Source: CAZSBG01 sp964605145
GTDB taxonomy: Bacteria; Zhuqueibacterota; Zhuqueibacteria; Thermofontimicrobiales; Thermofontimicrobiaceae
DNA length: 64,000 bases
Assembly: GCA_964605145.1 (NCBI GenBank)
Contig: CAZSBG010000009.1
Location: 32,248 to 96,247, forward strand
Reading direction: 5' to 3'
Shown here: piece by piece, positions 44,621-54,307 of the stretch
Numbering within the stretch: the first letter of the stretch is position 1
How the letters are laid out: each line of letters starts with the position of its first letter
The notes under the pieces: generated by a model
The model's database searches: none
What the model was told of the DNA's origin: nothing
Seen by the model: the letters and a program-made list of their open reading frames with translations, nothing else
Translations under genes and position numbers: made by a program

Positions 44621-47098
44621 CTATTTTGTCACCGCCGCCGGATTGAATTTGAATGTGACGCCTAAAATCAAAAACCAGGGTTTGTCATCATCCCGACTTT
44701 CCGTGATTACAGCTTCATCGCTCGTTGAATGATTGTAACTGTTGGCGGTAAATTGTTTGCCAAGCCCTAAAATCATGTGGTTCCACAGGACCATGGAAAC
44801 GCCGGCGCCAATGTCGGCATTGAAACCATCGTCTGTGTTGGGATTCATAATATAGGCGCTGACGTTCATTTTTGCCCAGGTGAGACGATCGTCGAAGCGG
44901 TAATTCAACCCCAGCGCAATGTCGCCCAGAAGTTGAACATTGTCTCCGTTCATTGGAATGCGCATGGCCGTGACCCCTGTGGCTGCTTCCACGCGTTCAT
45001 GCCATTTGCTCACTGTTTTCAATCGGAGTGAATATTCATTCTGATGGTTGATATTGGAGATGGAAAGGCGAAGTACGTTGCCTGGCTGAATTTGTCCGCT
45101 GAGGCTAATGGGCAGATACTCGGCTGGTTTGCCGGGTACAATGGTATCCGAGCGCGTGAAGAACGGAACCGAATTCAATGAGTCGAGTCTGGCTTCGATG
45201 GAGACAATCTGTTTCCCTTCGGCCTCTGCTATTTTGCTTCCATCCAGCTCCAATTGAAAAACACCGCGCGAATAAATTTCCTGTTCGGCATAGGTGAGTT
45301 TGCGCAGTCTTGGAAACCGTCCCTTGCCCCAGCGAATATAGTTGTCGAAATTCACCCACTGTTTCACCCGTATGGGAATGGTCTCGAATGAAAGACCATC
45401 TTTGCTCAACATGATTTCATAATTCCCGTCCATAATGGCATTGCCAGCAGTGATCGAAGCGACCAGTTGATTTTGCGTTGATTTGATTTCAGAAATGACG
45501 ATGTTTTCATCTGTGATTAAACTGGCTTTGGCGAGTTGATTCCCATTGAGGATAATCGTCAAACGCTCCCCGGGGTGAAGAATTAATTTCGGCGGATTTT
45601 TGATTGTCGGTGGGAAATAGGCATCCACTTCGCCTGTCCATTCAGCGACCTTGCTTTTTTCGCCAACAGAAAAACTCAATTTCAAATTTTCAGTGTCAGA
45701 ACTCAATGTTTGACCTGTAGGCAGATCGATGAGCGCGCGGAGCGTTACCTGGTTCACATATTCTGCCGGAAATGAACTGCTTCCAATTTTTACCTCGTAT
45801 TTCGAGCCCCGGCTGAATTTTCGCCGTTGGGCGTCTTTCTCCGGGAAGATGATGAATTCCATAGTGGTCGGTTTTCCGAAATATAATCGCTGCGCGCGAT
45901 TTTTGATGGCTGGCGAGGCAATGGCAAATCGTCGCGACGCCAGTATTGTCCCGCGCGTAGACTGGCCGTCCGGATTGGTGACGATCACCTGATAATTCAC
46001 ATTATTTCGGGTAATGGGCACGCGCACGTGAAATTGCAGTTCCGTTCGGTCTTTGAAAATCATGGGTGCAGTATTTGCCCCTGTAAGTTGAGGAAGCACA
46101 ACCCGCGCGTTACGCGAAAAATTCATTCCCTTGATGGTAATCGACTGAACCGAGCCGTCGGCGCGGAGCTCATCCGGATTAAAATTGATGATAAACGGGC
46201 GTTCCGCTGATTTGATGTTGAGAACGCCATCGAAGTTCGTCATGGCAAACGGATGGGAAATGCGAAATTTTTGCGGCCCGATTTCAGGGGGCCTGTTTTT
46301 GTCGATTTCCAAATGTGCAATAAGTTGGGTGATATCTGAATTGCTTGATGTCGGCGAACTCGTCACGGTGATCGCCGGGTCGTCGAAGATTATTCGCGAA
46401 TCCTTGTAAAAACCCTGGCCTTTGACCACGATATCGACTGAAGTGTTTGAATCTTTGAATAATTGCAATGTGTCCTGCAACGTGTTTTTCGATAGAATAT
46501 GAACCGAATGTATCTCCGGACGAGGCGCTCGGAATTCTATGAATCCCATTGCTTTGGTTGTTTTATTCTGCGGCTTCTTTGCATGTTTGAAAATCAGGGA
46601 TCGATATTGTCGTACGGCTGTTTCTTCTATCTTTGTGTGAAGAATATTTTCAAAGTTTCGTTCCCCCACACAAAGCTGGTTTTTTAGGGATTCCAGCGTA
46701 GCCAGGATGTTGAATGGCAATCCCTCAGATTTCAGGTTCGATAAAACGTCGTCATTGATGAGAAAAGAGGATTTGGATTTGATCTGAAAGTATCTCTTGC
46801 CCAATTCATTCAATCCGGGCAAAACATTACAGGTAAATACAAGCGTATTTTTATTCTCTCGCCGAATTGTTTCAAGTTGTATAAAATTCTCTAACTCGTC
46901 CCAGAGCAAGGTGTCTGTATCAATAAATTCTAATTTTGAACTGTAGATGCTTCGCATGAATGAAAATTCCTGACCGGGTGATACGCTAACAGGCTGGACT
47001 TGAATGAGATCGGATTGAGCGAACACATTTTTGGGGTGGTTGTAAAAAATACTGAGCGTTAAAAGAAAGAATAGCAAAGTAAATTTTTGTAACTTCAT
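44621..47098 (-). CDS. Large secreted protein with IPT/TIG-like repeats and a C-terminal barrel-like domain
   Basis: The 825-residue protein has a signal peptide (about 1-28, ending NVFAQ). The middle has immunoglobulin-like IPT/TIG-type segments, for example VDIVVKGQGFYKDSRIIFDDPAITV and SITIKGMNFSRNARVVLPQLTG. The last 160 residues alternate hydrophobic and polar residues (LGDIALGLNYRFDDRLTWAKMNVSAYIM, then NHMILGLGKQF) and end near VTFKFNP, as in outer-membrane beta-barrels. It is likely an outer-membrane surface protein; its role is unknown. Confidence 0.7.
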   Translation of the reverse strand: MKLQKFTLLFFLLTLSIFYNHPKNVFAQSDLIQVQPVSVSPGQEFSFMRSIYSSKLEFIDTDTLLWDELENFIQLETIRRENKNTLVFTCNVLPGLNELGKRYFQIKSKSSFLINDDVLSNLKSEGLPFNILATLESLKNQLCVGERNFENILHTKIEETAVRQYRSLIFKHAKKPQNKTTKAMGFIEFRAPRPEIHSVHILSKNTLQDTLQLFKDSNTSVDIVVKGQGFYKDSRIIFDDPAITVTSSPTSSNSDITQLIAHLEIDKNRPPEIGPQKFRISHPFAMTNFDGVLNIKSAERPFIINFNPDELRADGSVQSITIKGMNFSRNARVVLPQLTGANTAPMIFKDRTELQFHVRVPITRNNVNYQVIVTNPDGQSTRGTILASRRFAIASPAIKNRAQRLYFGKPTTMEFIIFPEKDAQRRKFSRGSKYEVKIGSSSFPAEYVNQVTLRALIDLPTGQTLSSDTENLKLSFSVGEKSKVAEWTGEVDAYFPPTIKNPPKLILHPGERLTIILNGNQLAKASLITDENIVISEIKSTQNQLVASITAGNAIMDGNYEIMLSKDGLSFETIPIRVKQWVNFDNYIRWGKGRFPRLRKLTYAEQEIYSRGVFQLELDGSKIAEAEGKQIVSIEARLDSLNSVPFFTRSDTIVPGKPAEYLPISLSGQIQPGNVLRLSISNINHQNEYSLRLKTVSKWHERVEAATGVTAMRIPMNGDNVQLLGDIALGLNYRFDDRLTWAKMNVSAYIMNPNTDDGFNADIGAGVSMVLWNHMILGLGKQFTANSYNHSTSDEAVITESRDDDKPWFLILGVTFKFNPAAVTK

Positions 47099-47424
47099 GA
47101 ATACATACTCCCGAAAATAATGTTACAAACTGAAGAATATAAGTGGCTTCGCCAGAATAGAGATCTGTTTATTCCATCGCTGTACATCACTGGATGACAG
47201 TGTTTTTTGATCTGATCGATGGATTCATTGATTTTGAAATACAATGTACGATAAAAATGAAATTATTTCAAGTATAACTTTGGATAATTTTGATGGTTTT
47301 TTTCTTTGGATTTGATATGATTGAGTTAAAGAATTTGATCATAAAAAAAAGAGCAGGTAAATCTTTCTACCCGCTCTTTAATGAATGTTAAACAGTCTGT
47401 TAATCGTTATTTGAAACGTATTTC
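47099..47424. other. Intergenic region before the IPT/TIG protein gene
   Basis: About 325 bases of AT-rich sequence. It holds the terminator at 47343-47378 that ends the DUF4870 gene, and presumably the promoter of the gene ending at 44621. Nothing else is seen. Confidence 0.5.
47343..47378 (-). terminator. Rho-independent terminator of the DUF4870 gene
   Basis: On the minus strand AGAGCGGGTA pairs with TACCTGCTCT (one mismatch) around an 8-base loop, followed by a run of T. Confidence 0.85.
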
Positions 47425-47796
47425 TCAGTCAATAAATCGAATCGTCATGGGATATCGATACTGCTCTCCATCATTGGCTTTGATTGCGGCGATAATCGTC
47501 ACCACGAAACCAAAGATCAAAAAACCGATCAATAATGGAATACCCACAAGCACGATCGATAAAATTGACGCGGCAATCACGTAGATCGTCAGGGTTATCT
47601 GAAAATTCAGAGCCTCTTTGCCCTGATCGTCAACAAACGGCAATTCATCTTTTTTGATCAGCCAAATGACGAGTGGACTGATAATATTGCCAAACGGGAT
47701 AAAAAAAACAGTAAAGGCGCTGATATGACATAGCATGGCCCACATATTTTCATCTCTTCTGACGTTGGTCGTGGAATTTGAATTCACTGTGCTCAT
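47425..47796 (-). CDS. DUF4870 membrane protein
   Basis: The 123-residue protein has the DUF4870 pattern: ENMWAMLCHISAFTVFFIPFGNIISPLVIWLIKKDELPFVDDQGKEALNFQIT, then two membrane segments (IYVIAASILSIVLVGIPLLIGFLIFGFVVTII), and an EQYRYPMTIRFI end. Family function is unknown; small Tic20-like membrane proteins of this sort are common in many phyla. Single gene with its own terminator. Confidence 0.92.
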   Translation of the reverse strand: MSTVNSNSTTNVRRDENMWAMLCHISAFTVFFIPFGNIISPLVIWLIKKDELPFVDDQGKEALNFQITLTIYVIAASILSIVLVGIPLLIGFLIFGFVVTIIAAIKANDGEQYRYPMTIRFID

Positions 47797-47912
47797 TTTC
47801 TTGCTCCGGTTAATGGAATAACTAATTCGATCTCTTAAGTGTCCTACGAAGGAATTTTGTTGATGTTTCCTTTTTGTTTCGATTTGAACCGGGAATCAGC
47901 GATAACCATCGC

Positions 47913-50138
47913 TTACAGATTTTTTTGCCAGAATTCCACCATCCGATTGAACAAGTGAATCCGAGCCGGACGGTCCGCAATGCCGTGCTTTCGCATGGGA
48001 TAGATCATCATATCGAACATTTTATTGGCTTTGATCAACTCATCCGTGAAGCTCCACGCGTTTTGAATGTGGACGTTGTCGTCGTACGTGCCGTGCACGA
48101 GCAGCAGCCTGCCGTGGAGGTTTTTCGCGCTTCGCAGCAGGGACGTGTTTTCGTACCCCTCTGGATTTGCTTCCGGTGTTTTCATCACGGTTTCGGCCCA
48201 TTTGGTGTCGTAAAAATGCCAGTCTGTCACCGCAGCCACAGCGATGCCGGCCTTGAACTCTTTGGATTTGGTCATGCCTAACAGGGTGTAACTTCCACCG
48301 CCGCTCCAGCCCCAGATTCCCACGCGTTCCGGATCGATATAGGGCCGGGATTTGAACCATTGCACTGCGTCAACCAAATCATTCAGTTCGCTTTCACCCA
48401 TCATGTTTTTGTAAATATCGGTCTCCAGGGTTTTGCTGATGGCGGTGGCGCTGCGATTGTCCACACTGGCAACGAGAAAACCATTTTCAAGCAAAATCTG
48501 GTTGAAATAATTGGAGCTGCTCCAACTGTTGGAAACCGTTGGCGCGGAAGGTCCGCCGTAGACATTGAAAATGATGGGATATTTTTTTTCAGGATCGAAA
48601 TTTTTTGGTTTCAGCAGCGAGGCCGGCATGGGAAATCCATCGCGGGCCGGAACAGTGAAAAGTTCCGGGTAGTGCATGTCGTATTCAACAGCCAGCATGG
48701 TGTTGGAAAGCGCCAACATTCTGACCAGTTTGCCATTGTTTTTATGTAAGCCCAGTGAAGGCGGTTTGGAAATGGTCGAAAATCTGTCAAAATAATATTT
48801 CGCGTCCGGGCTGAAATAGATTCCGTGGGTGCCCTCAGTTTGGGTGAGCTTTTTCATGTCGCTTCCATCGAAGTTGATTCGATACAGATGCTTTTCCACG
48901 GATGATTCTTTCAGCGATGTGAAATAGATCCACTCCTTTTTTTCATCGATGGCAGCAACCGCCTGGCGCAGCCAGTACACACCGCCGGATGCGCGAATCG
49001 CCCATTTACCTCTGGTGATTTGATTGACCAATTGGCCATCCATCGTGTAGCGATAAAGATGAGCATAGCCGTCCCGCTCCGATGACCAGATGAAATGGTT
49101 GCCATTTTTCAGGAAGTACAGGTCGTCGTGAATGTTGACCCAGGCCTCATCGGTTTCCTTTAGAATGTGGGTGGATTTGCCAGTGCTGCGGTCCGCGAAA
49201 AAGAGATCCAGCTCGGTCTGTTCGCGATTCAGCGTTTGAACGCTCACCTGTTTGCTGTCCGGCAGCCATTTCACGCGCGCGATATATTCCCAGGGGTGTT
49301 GCTCCAGGTTTACCCACGTTGTTGCGCCTGATTCAATTTCGACAATGCCGACGCGGACAATGGGATTCGCGCCGCCGGCTTTCGGGTACCGCTGTTTGAT
49401 AACGCGGGGAACAGCCGGTTCGAAATCCACATAATGCATCACGCTCACTGGCGAATCATCGGTTCGCAGGAACGCGATGGCTTTGGAATCTTCGGCCCAC
49501 CAGTAGCCGTTATCCTGCCGCCCGTACACTTCTTCCCAGTACACCCAGGAAAGCGTGCCGTTGAGAATGGTATCGGAACCATCGCTGGTGAGCCGCGTTT
49601 CCGCGCCTTCAGCAATGTCGTACACGTAAAGATCGTTCTCCCGGACAAAGGCTAATGCGTTGCCATCCGGCGAGAAATTGACGCACTTTTCCTCGGCTTC
49701 GGTTTCGGTGACGCGACTCAAAGTGGCGTTCTTCAAATCGAGAAGAAAAATATCGCCCTGCATGAGATACACAGCGCGGTTTCCGCTCGGATCGAAAGAA
49801 TCCGGCCACATCACAGATTTCGGGGCGTGGTCTTCTCCCAACAGCGAAGTAGCGCTGGCAATGGCCTTTTCACGATCCAGGGCTGGTGCCCGCTTCCCGT
49901 TTTTGGGATCGAGCTGTTCGAAGGTCCGCTCTTCGCCCGGGACTCGCGTGTCGTAAATGAGCGCGTTTCCATCTTCCAGCCAGAAATACAGCGGAACCGA
50001 GGTAATTTTGCGGCTCTCGCCGCTGTAAAGCCATTCCACGGTGATGGATTTCTTTTCCTGGGCCAGACAAAGAACCGTCGAAAATAGAAAAACGATAATA
50101 AGAGCAGAAGAAATAGAAAATATTGAAAAACGACGCAT
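47913..50138 (-). CDS. S9-family peptidase, dipeptidyl-peptidase IV-like
   Basis: Exported serine peptidase, 741 residues, with a signal peptide (RRFSIFSISSALIIVFLFSTVLCLAQ). The N-terminal two thirds is a DPP-IV beta-propeller; the C-terminal alpha/beta-hydrolase has the nucleophile in GIWGWSGGGSYTLLG (about 610-625), Asp in LVHGTYDDNVH (about 690-700) and His in YPMRKHGI (about 721). The usual GWSYGG reads GWSGGG. ATG at 50138 has GGGAG upstream. It would release X-Pro or similar dipeptides in the periplasm. Single gene. Confidence 0.92.
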   Translation of the reverse strand: MRRFSIFSISSALIIVFLFSTVLCLAQEKKSITVEWLYSGESRKITSVPLYFWLEDGNALIYDTRVPGEERTFEQLDPKNGKRAPALDREKAIASATSLLGEDHAPKSVMWPDSFDPSGNRAVYLMQGDIFLLDLKNATLSRVTETEAEEKCVNFSPDGNALAFVRENDLYVYDIAEGAETRLTSDGSDTILNGTLSWVYWEEVYGRQDNGYWWAEDSKAIAFLRTDDSPVSVMHYVDFEPAVPRVIKQRYPKAGGANPIVRVGIVEIESGATTWVNLEQHPWEYIARVKWLPDSKQVSVQTLNREQTELDLFFADRSTGKSTHILKETDEAWVNIHDDLYFLKNGNHFIWSSERDGYAHLYRYTMDGQLVNQITRGKWAIRASGGVYWLRQAVAAIDEKKEWIYFTSLKESSVEKHLYRINFDGSDMKKLTQTEGTHGIYFSPDAKYYFDRFSTISKPPSLGLHKNNGKLVRMLALSNTMLAVEYDMHYPELFTVPARDGFPMPASLLKPKNFDPEKKYPIIFNVYGGPSAPTVSNSWSSSNYFNQILLENGFLVASVDNRSATAISKTLETDIYKNMMGESELNDLVDAVQWFKSRPYIDPERVGIWGWSGGGSYTLLGMTKSKEFKAGIAVAAVTDWHFYDTKWAETVMKTPEANPEGYENTSLLRSAKNLHGRLLLVHGTYDDNVHIQNAWSFTDELIKANKMFDMMIYPMRKHGIADRPARIHLFNRMVEFWQKNL

Positions 50139-50455
50139 GATAATTTCTCCCAATTAATGGAATTTTAGTTTCATCGTGATTAATAATTTCAGGGATTTTG
50201 ATTTTGTAATGGTTCTTAAATTTCTGCAAAATGCGAAAAAATGTCATTTCGAGCGAAGCGAGAAATCTGCATAATTATTTGATATGATGAAAAATCCAGA
50301 TTTCTCACTCCACTTCGTTCTGTTCGAAATGACATCCAATTGTTAATTTTGCAGTAAATTAAAATGGTTATGCAATAGAAATTCTTTTTTTAACTTTGAG
50401 TTTAATTCGATATTTTCAGTTTTACATATTGGAATTTTTCAATAAGAACGTTAAA
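50139..50455. other. Intergenic region with a palindromic repeat
   Basis: About 315 AT-rich bases. The GTCATTTCGAG-type palindrome at 50243-50333 occupies the middle. No gene is seen. Confidence 0.5.
50243..50333. repeat. GTCATTTCGAG-type palindromic repeat
   Basis: GTCATTTCGAGCGAAGCGAG at the left and an imperfect inverted copy ending CGAAATGAC at the right, with inner arms AGAAATCTG and CAGATTTCT. The 91-base unit is related in plan to the GTCATTGCGAG element at 56190. Confidence 0.85.
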
Positions 50456-50974
50456 TTATTTATCATAAACCAATTTCTGTATCATGCTTTTCAATACTTG
50501 AAATTCTTCTTTGTTAAATCCCACAGACTGGTAAGCGATCTTGCCTGTTTTGTCGATCAAGTAATTTCTGGGAATGTAGGCTTTGGCGAACAATCCGTAC
50601 ACGTCGCGTTTTGGATCCGGCGCCATTAAAAACGTGAATCCTTTTTCGTTGTTAAATTTCACCAGTTCCTCGCTGCTGTGCTCGCGTCCCACAGCGATGA
50701 CCACGAAGTTTTCTCCCTTGAATTTCTCCCAGATTTCTTTTTGCAGATGCGGCATTTCACTCATACACGGCCCGCACCAGGTGGCGAAGAAGTTAATCAG
50801 TACGGTTTTGCCTTTCATTTTCTGGATGTCGAATTCCTCGCCGGTAATCGTCGTCAGCTTGAATGAAGGAACGGCCTGGCCAACCTCTGTGAGCGTGGAT
50901 TCTTTTTCGTCCTGGGCAAGAACAATGAGCGGCAGCAGCAAAAGTAGAATTGAGAAAAAAATAGTGCGGTTCAT
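50456..50974 (-). CDS. TlpA/ResA-like thioredoxin-fold protein, exported
   Basis: The 172-residue protein starts with a signal (RTIFFSILLLLLPLIVLAQ) and then a thioredoxin domain with LINFFATWCGPCMSEMPHLQ (WCGPC at about 71-75) and the cis-Pro loop region IPRNYLIDKTGKI. It likely supplies reducing power for envelope proteins or cytochrome assembly. The ATG at 50974 has GGAGG upstream; an earlier start is rejected because it would bury the signal. Single gene. Confidence 0.93.
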   Translation of the reverse strand: MNRTIFFSILLLLLPLIVLAQDEKESTLTEVGQAVPSFKLTTITGEEFDIQKMKGKTVLINFFATWCGPCMSEMPHLQKEIWEKFKGENFVVIAVGREHSSEELVKFNNEKGFTFLMAPDPKRDVYGLFAKAYIPRNYLIDKTGKIAYQSVGFNKEEFQVLKSMIQKLVYDK

Positions 50975-51238
50975 GAAATCCTCCAGATTTTCTATTTCCA
51001 AATTGATTTCCGTTGGATGAAATTTAAACAAATGTCGAATAAAAAACAAGCACGAAATGTGCGGGATAAAAGTCAGAGTTTTTTAACGATGGATTGTACA
51101 AAAAGTTATTATATTTTTGTTACGAATATTGTCTGTTTCAGCAAAATTAATTACATTGGAAAATTGAAATAACAAAGTTTGATTTAACTAAAATTATACG
51201 TTTTTCACCCTGTCAAAATTTAAGGATTTGAGCTGCAT

Positions 51239-52249
51239 TTGACCTACGCTATCGAAACAGTCGGATTGACCAAAGAATATCCGCAACATCGGGGCTATTC
51301 GGAATTGCTCCTGCATCCGCTTCGAAAGAAATCGTTCACGGCGCTGAAAAATATCTCGTTGCAGCTTCGTCACGGTGAACTGTTCTGCCTGTTAGGATCC
51401 AACGGCGCCGGAAAAACCACACTCATCAAAATTTTGTGCTCGCTGGTTTTGCCCACATCCGGCAAGGCATTTGTGGACGGATTCGATGTGGTAAAGCAGG
51501 GGGGAGAAGTCCGAAAAAAAATAGGTTACGTGGTCAGCGATGAACGCAGCTTTTACTGGCGCTTGACAGGCCGGCAAAATCTTCAGTTTTTTGCCACGCT
51601 GCACAAAATGCCATCTTCCATCATTCCCGAAAAAATAAATCGATTGCTGGATATGACTGGTTTGCAGCCGGATGCCGACAAGTTATTCAAAGATTATTCG
51701 TCGGGCATGAAGCAAAAGCTTGCCATTGCGCGGGGATTGCTCAATGACCCTGAAATGGTGTTCATGGATGAACCAACCCGCAGCCTCGACCCGTACACAT
51801 CGCACATTTTGAGGAATTTCATCAAAGAAAAAGTTGTGGGGGAAAACGGAAAAACTGTTTTCCTGGCCACGCACAATCTGCAGGAAGCGGAAACGCTGAG
51901 CGATAAAGTCGCCATCATTCACAAAGGTCAATTTCGCGCGTTTGGAACCATGCAGGAAATTCTTCAAAATGGAAAGACGCGTCCGGTGTTCGCAGTTTCG
52001 CTCGCCCGACCAACGCCGGAAGTCCTGTCCCGCTTGAAAGAATCCTTGTTTTCAATTGAATTTATCAGGGATAATGTTGAATTGCCGCTGAATGGCACTC
52101 CTTTTGAATTTGAGATTTCTGGTTCAGAAAATGAAATTCCGAAAATGATTCGAATGATTGTTGAAGCCGGCGGGGATGTATTGAGTTGCGCCCCAAAAAA
52201 AATATCGCTCGAGCATGTTTTCGCCAATTTCATTCAGGAGGGAAAATGA
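51239..52249 (+). CDS. ABC transporter ATP-binding protein (ABC-2 type)
   Basis: Cytosolic ATPase of 336 residues driving the permease encoded next. Walker A LLGSNGAGKTTLIKIL (about 52-67), signature YSSGMKQKLAIARGLL (about 156-171) and Walker B MVFMDEPTRSLDP (about 175-187) are intact. An N-terminal extension with EYPQHRGYSELLLHPLRKKSFTALKNI resembles daunorubicin- or polysaccharide-export ATPases. TTG at 51239 is the apparent start, with AAGGA 13 bases upstream, so the start is not firm. It overlaps the permease gene by four bases (ATGA). Confidence 0.92.
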   Translation: MTYAIETVGLTKEYPQHRGYSELLLHPLRKKSFTALKNISLQLRHGELFCLLGSNGAGKTTLIKILCSLVLPTSGKAFVDGFDVVKQGGEVRKKIGYVVSDERSFYWRLTGRQNLQFFATLHKMPSSIIPEKINRLLDMTGLQPDADKLFKDYSSGMKQKLAIARGLLNDPEMVFMDEPTRSLDPYTSHILRNFIKEKVVGENGKTVFLATHNLQEAETLSDKVAIIHKGQFRAFGTMQEILQNGKTRPVFAVSLARPTPEVLSRLKESLFSIEFIRDNVELPLNGTPFEFEISGSENEIPKMIRMIVEAGGDVLSCAPKKISLEHVFANFIQEGK

Positions 52250-53061
52250 GAGCGAGCCTTGCCATTCCCTGGGCGTTTTTAAAACGCGACCTCCGCAACG
52301 AATCCAGTTACAAACTGCATTTTTTCATGCAAATGGCCGGGATTCTTTTTTCCACGGTGACATTTTATTTCTTGTCAAAATTAATCGGCACAAAATTCAA
52401 TGCGTATTTGAAGCCATACGGCGGCGATTACTTTTCGTTCGTTCTCATTGGAATTGCCTTTTCCCATTATTTGCAGGTGTCGTTGCAGGGATTCAGCAAG
52501 GTCATCCGCGAAGCCCAGGTGATGGGCATCCTCGAGCCGCTGTTGGTCACCCAAACGCGAGTCGAAACCATCATCCTGTCTTCGACGCTGTACAATTTTC
52601 TACTCACGTCGCTCCGCGTGATGGTTTTTCTGCTGCTGGGCGCCCTCGTTTTTTCGATGGACATCAGCAATGGAAATTTCCCCGGCGCGCTGTTGATTTT
52701 GCTGCTGACCATCCCATCGTTCAGTTGTCTCGGCATCATTTCAGCAAGCTTCATTATGGTGATGAAAAAAGGCGATCCGCTGTCCTGGCTGTTCAGCAGC
52801 GTTTCGTGGTTGATCGGGGGCGTTTACTATCCAGTTGCGATTCTTCCGCAATGGATGCAGCATTTGGCGTATCTGCTGCCCATTCGCCATTCCCTGGAAG
52901 GCATGCGCATGGCATTGCTGCAGGGATATTCGCTGAAACAACTGCTGCCCAGCATTATCCCGCTGCTGGTTTTTTCGGCGATCATGCTGCCGCTCAGCTT
53001 GTTAATTTTCCGTTTCGCGGTGAGAAAAGCAAAAATAGATGGGACGCTTACTCAATATTGA
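52246..53061 (+). CDS. ABC-2 type transporter permease
   Basis: Inner-membrane permease of 271 residues with about six membrane segments (from LHFFMQMAGILFSTVTFYFL near residue 24). It shares the overlap and direction of the ATPase gene. The LPQWMQHLAYLLPIRHSLEGMRMALLQGYS segment (near the C-terminus) is typical of ABC-2 exporters. Its end runs 14 bases into the stop region of the convergent nucleotidyltransferase gene. It may export a peptide, lipid or sugar; the neighbouring peptide cluster raises a role in peptide export or immunity, not proven. Confidence 0.9.
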   Translation: MRASLAIPWAFLKRDLRNESSYKLHFFMQMAGILFSTVTFYFLSKLIGTKFNAYLKPYGGDYFSFVLIGIAFSHYLQVSLQGFSKVIREAQVMGILEPLLVTQTRVETIILSSTLYNFLLTSLRVMVFLLLGALVFSMDISNGNFPGALLILLLTIPSFSCLGIISASFIMVMKKGDPLSWLFSSVSWLIGGVYYPVAILPQWMQHLAYLLPIRHSLEGMRMALLQGYSLKQLLPSIIPLLVFSAIMLPLSLLIFRFAVRKAKIDGTLTQY

Positions 53062-54307
53062 AATCAGTGGCAGGGTTTATGGGGCATGGGAAACCGGCTT
53101 TGTTCAACATCAATAATGATTTTTTTCTGCAAAGCAAATAAAAATAAAATACGACCGGAATGATGCGGTTAAAGAAAGCAATCACGGGATGAAGTACACT
53201 CAAAAGATAGACTTTTTTCGAATTTTGGGAGAGTCGGTATTTATTCCGTAATTTCTCATGAGAAGGGAACAGGCTGACGAAAATATGCCTCAATTTATTT
53301 CCGAAATTTTCAGCAAGTGAAAGACGGCGTGAGAACGAGAATACCTGCTGGTCAACTTTCTGGGCCATGTATAATCGGTCGAAATAATCCGGGGAAAACT
53401 CGGATTTCAATGCAATAAGTATTTCTGAGGGGATTATGTCTGGTATTACCTCATTTGCGAAAAACAGTCCTGCATAAACAAAGTGCGACAATTTGTATTT
53501 GTGACAGTTAACCAATAACTGCTCCCAATTCAATCTTTCTTTAAACCGAAAAATTACAGCCGAAATATCGTTAATTTCCCGATAGGTGATGTTCGTGTTT
53601 AATTTATAGAAATGATGCACACACAAATGAAGAAGTGTATCTTCAGGGGAAAGGAAAAGAGCATCGATCTTGTCAATTTTTCCTTGTTTTACTCGGTCCC
53701 ATATTTCATCAATTTCAATTTTGATAATTTGATTGTTAGTCCGTAACGTCCAGTGCAGTTCAATGGCCGGTCTCCTTTTTCGGGACATTGGAGCAGAATG
53801 GTGGGAAACTGGTGTGCCGTCTTTTCTCATGGCAGTTTTTGATGAAGATGAATAGTTATGCTCATGTAGAATTCTTCGCGCCCGATTCATATCATCTTTT
53901 TTCACCAACAAGTCAAGGTCGCTGGTCTTACGCACGCCCCAATCCTTGTAAACAGTATCCAGCAGCATTGGCCCTTTAAGAACGACTGTTTCAATTCCCT
54001 CTTTTCGAAATAATTCCAGCACAAATTTTAGTTCATCAAAGATAACCACATTCCAGCCGTATGCAGCAATGTATTTTTCTTTCAATAACGCGAAATGATC
54101 GGATGGAATCAAATCCTGTTTTCCGAAACATTTCAGGTTTGAATAAATCAATGAAGCGACCTGCTGATTTATGGCAAACTCGACCAGAAAATCACAGCTT
54201 GTCTCGCTGGTTATCAGCGATTCAATTTTCTGAAAAATGGTTTCATCCGGAATGACTGTCGACAGAAGCCTGACCAGTTTTTTCTCTGTTGCAAATTTAT
54301 TTCTCAC
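53048..54307 (-). CDS. PF14907-type nucleotidyltransferase family protein
   Basis: The 419-residue protein has a nucleotidyltransferase core ETVVLKGPMLLDTVYKDWGVRKTSDLDLLVKKDDMNRARRIL (about 112-153), with the DLDLLV metal-binding Asp pair, followed by a helical C-terminal region. This family is repeatedly seen beside PqqD-like and HPr-kinase-like genes in lasso and other RiPP loci, where its reaction is unclear. It starts at GTG (54307), overlapping the TGA of the S26 gene by four bases, so it is translationally coupled. The longer frame upstream lies inside that gene and is rejected. Confidence 0.85.
   Translation of the reverse strand: MRNKFATEKKLVRLLSTVIPDETIFQKIESLITSETSCDFLVEFAINQQVASLIYSNLKCFGKQDLIPSDHFALLKEKYIAAYGWNVVIFDELKFVLELFRKEGIETVVLKGPMLLDTVYKDWGVRKTSDLDLLVKKDDMNRARRILHEHNYSSSSKTAMRKDGTPVSHHSAPMSRKRRPAIELHWTLRTNNQIIKIEIDEIWDRVKQGKIDKIDALFLSPEDTLLHLCVHHFYKLNTNITYREINDISAVIFRFKERLNWEQLLVNCHKYKLSHFVYAGLFFANEVIPDIIPSEILIALKSEFSPDYFDRLYMAQKVDQQVFSFSRRLSLAENFGNKLRHIFVSLFPSHEKLRNKYRLSQNSKKVYLLSVLHPVIAFFNRIIPVVFYFYLLCRKKSLLMLNKAGFPCPINPATDFNIE

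Noticed and set aside
52215..53141. 308-codon plus-strand frame overlapping the ABC permease
   Set aside because: It is a frameshifted shadow rich in His/Arg/Pro; the permease frame has membrane segments and a coupled start.
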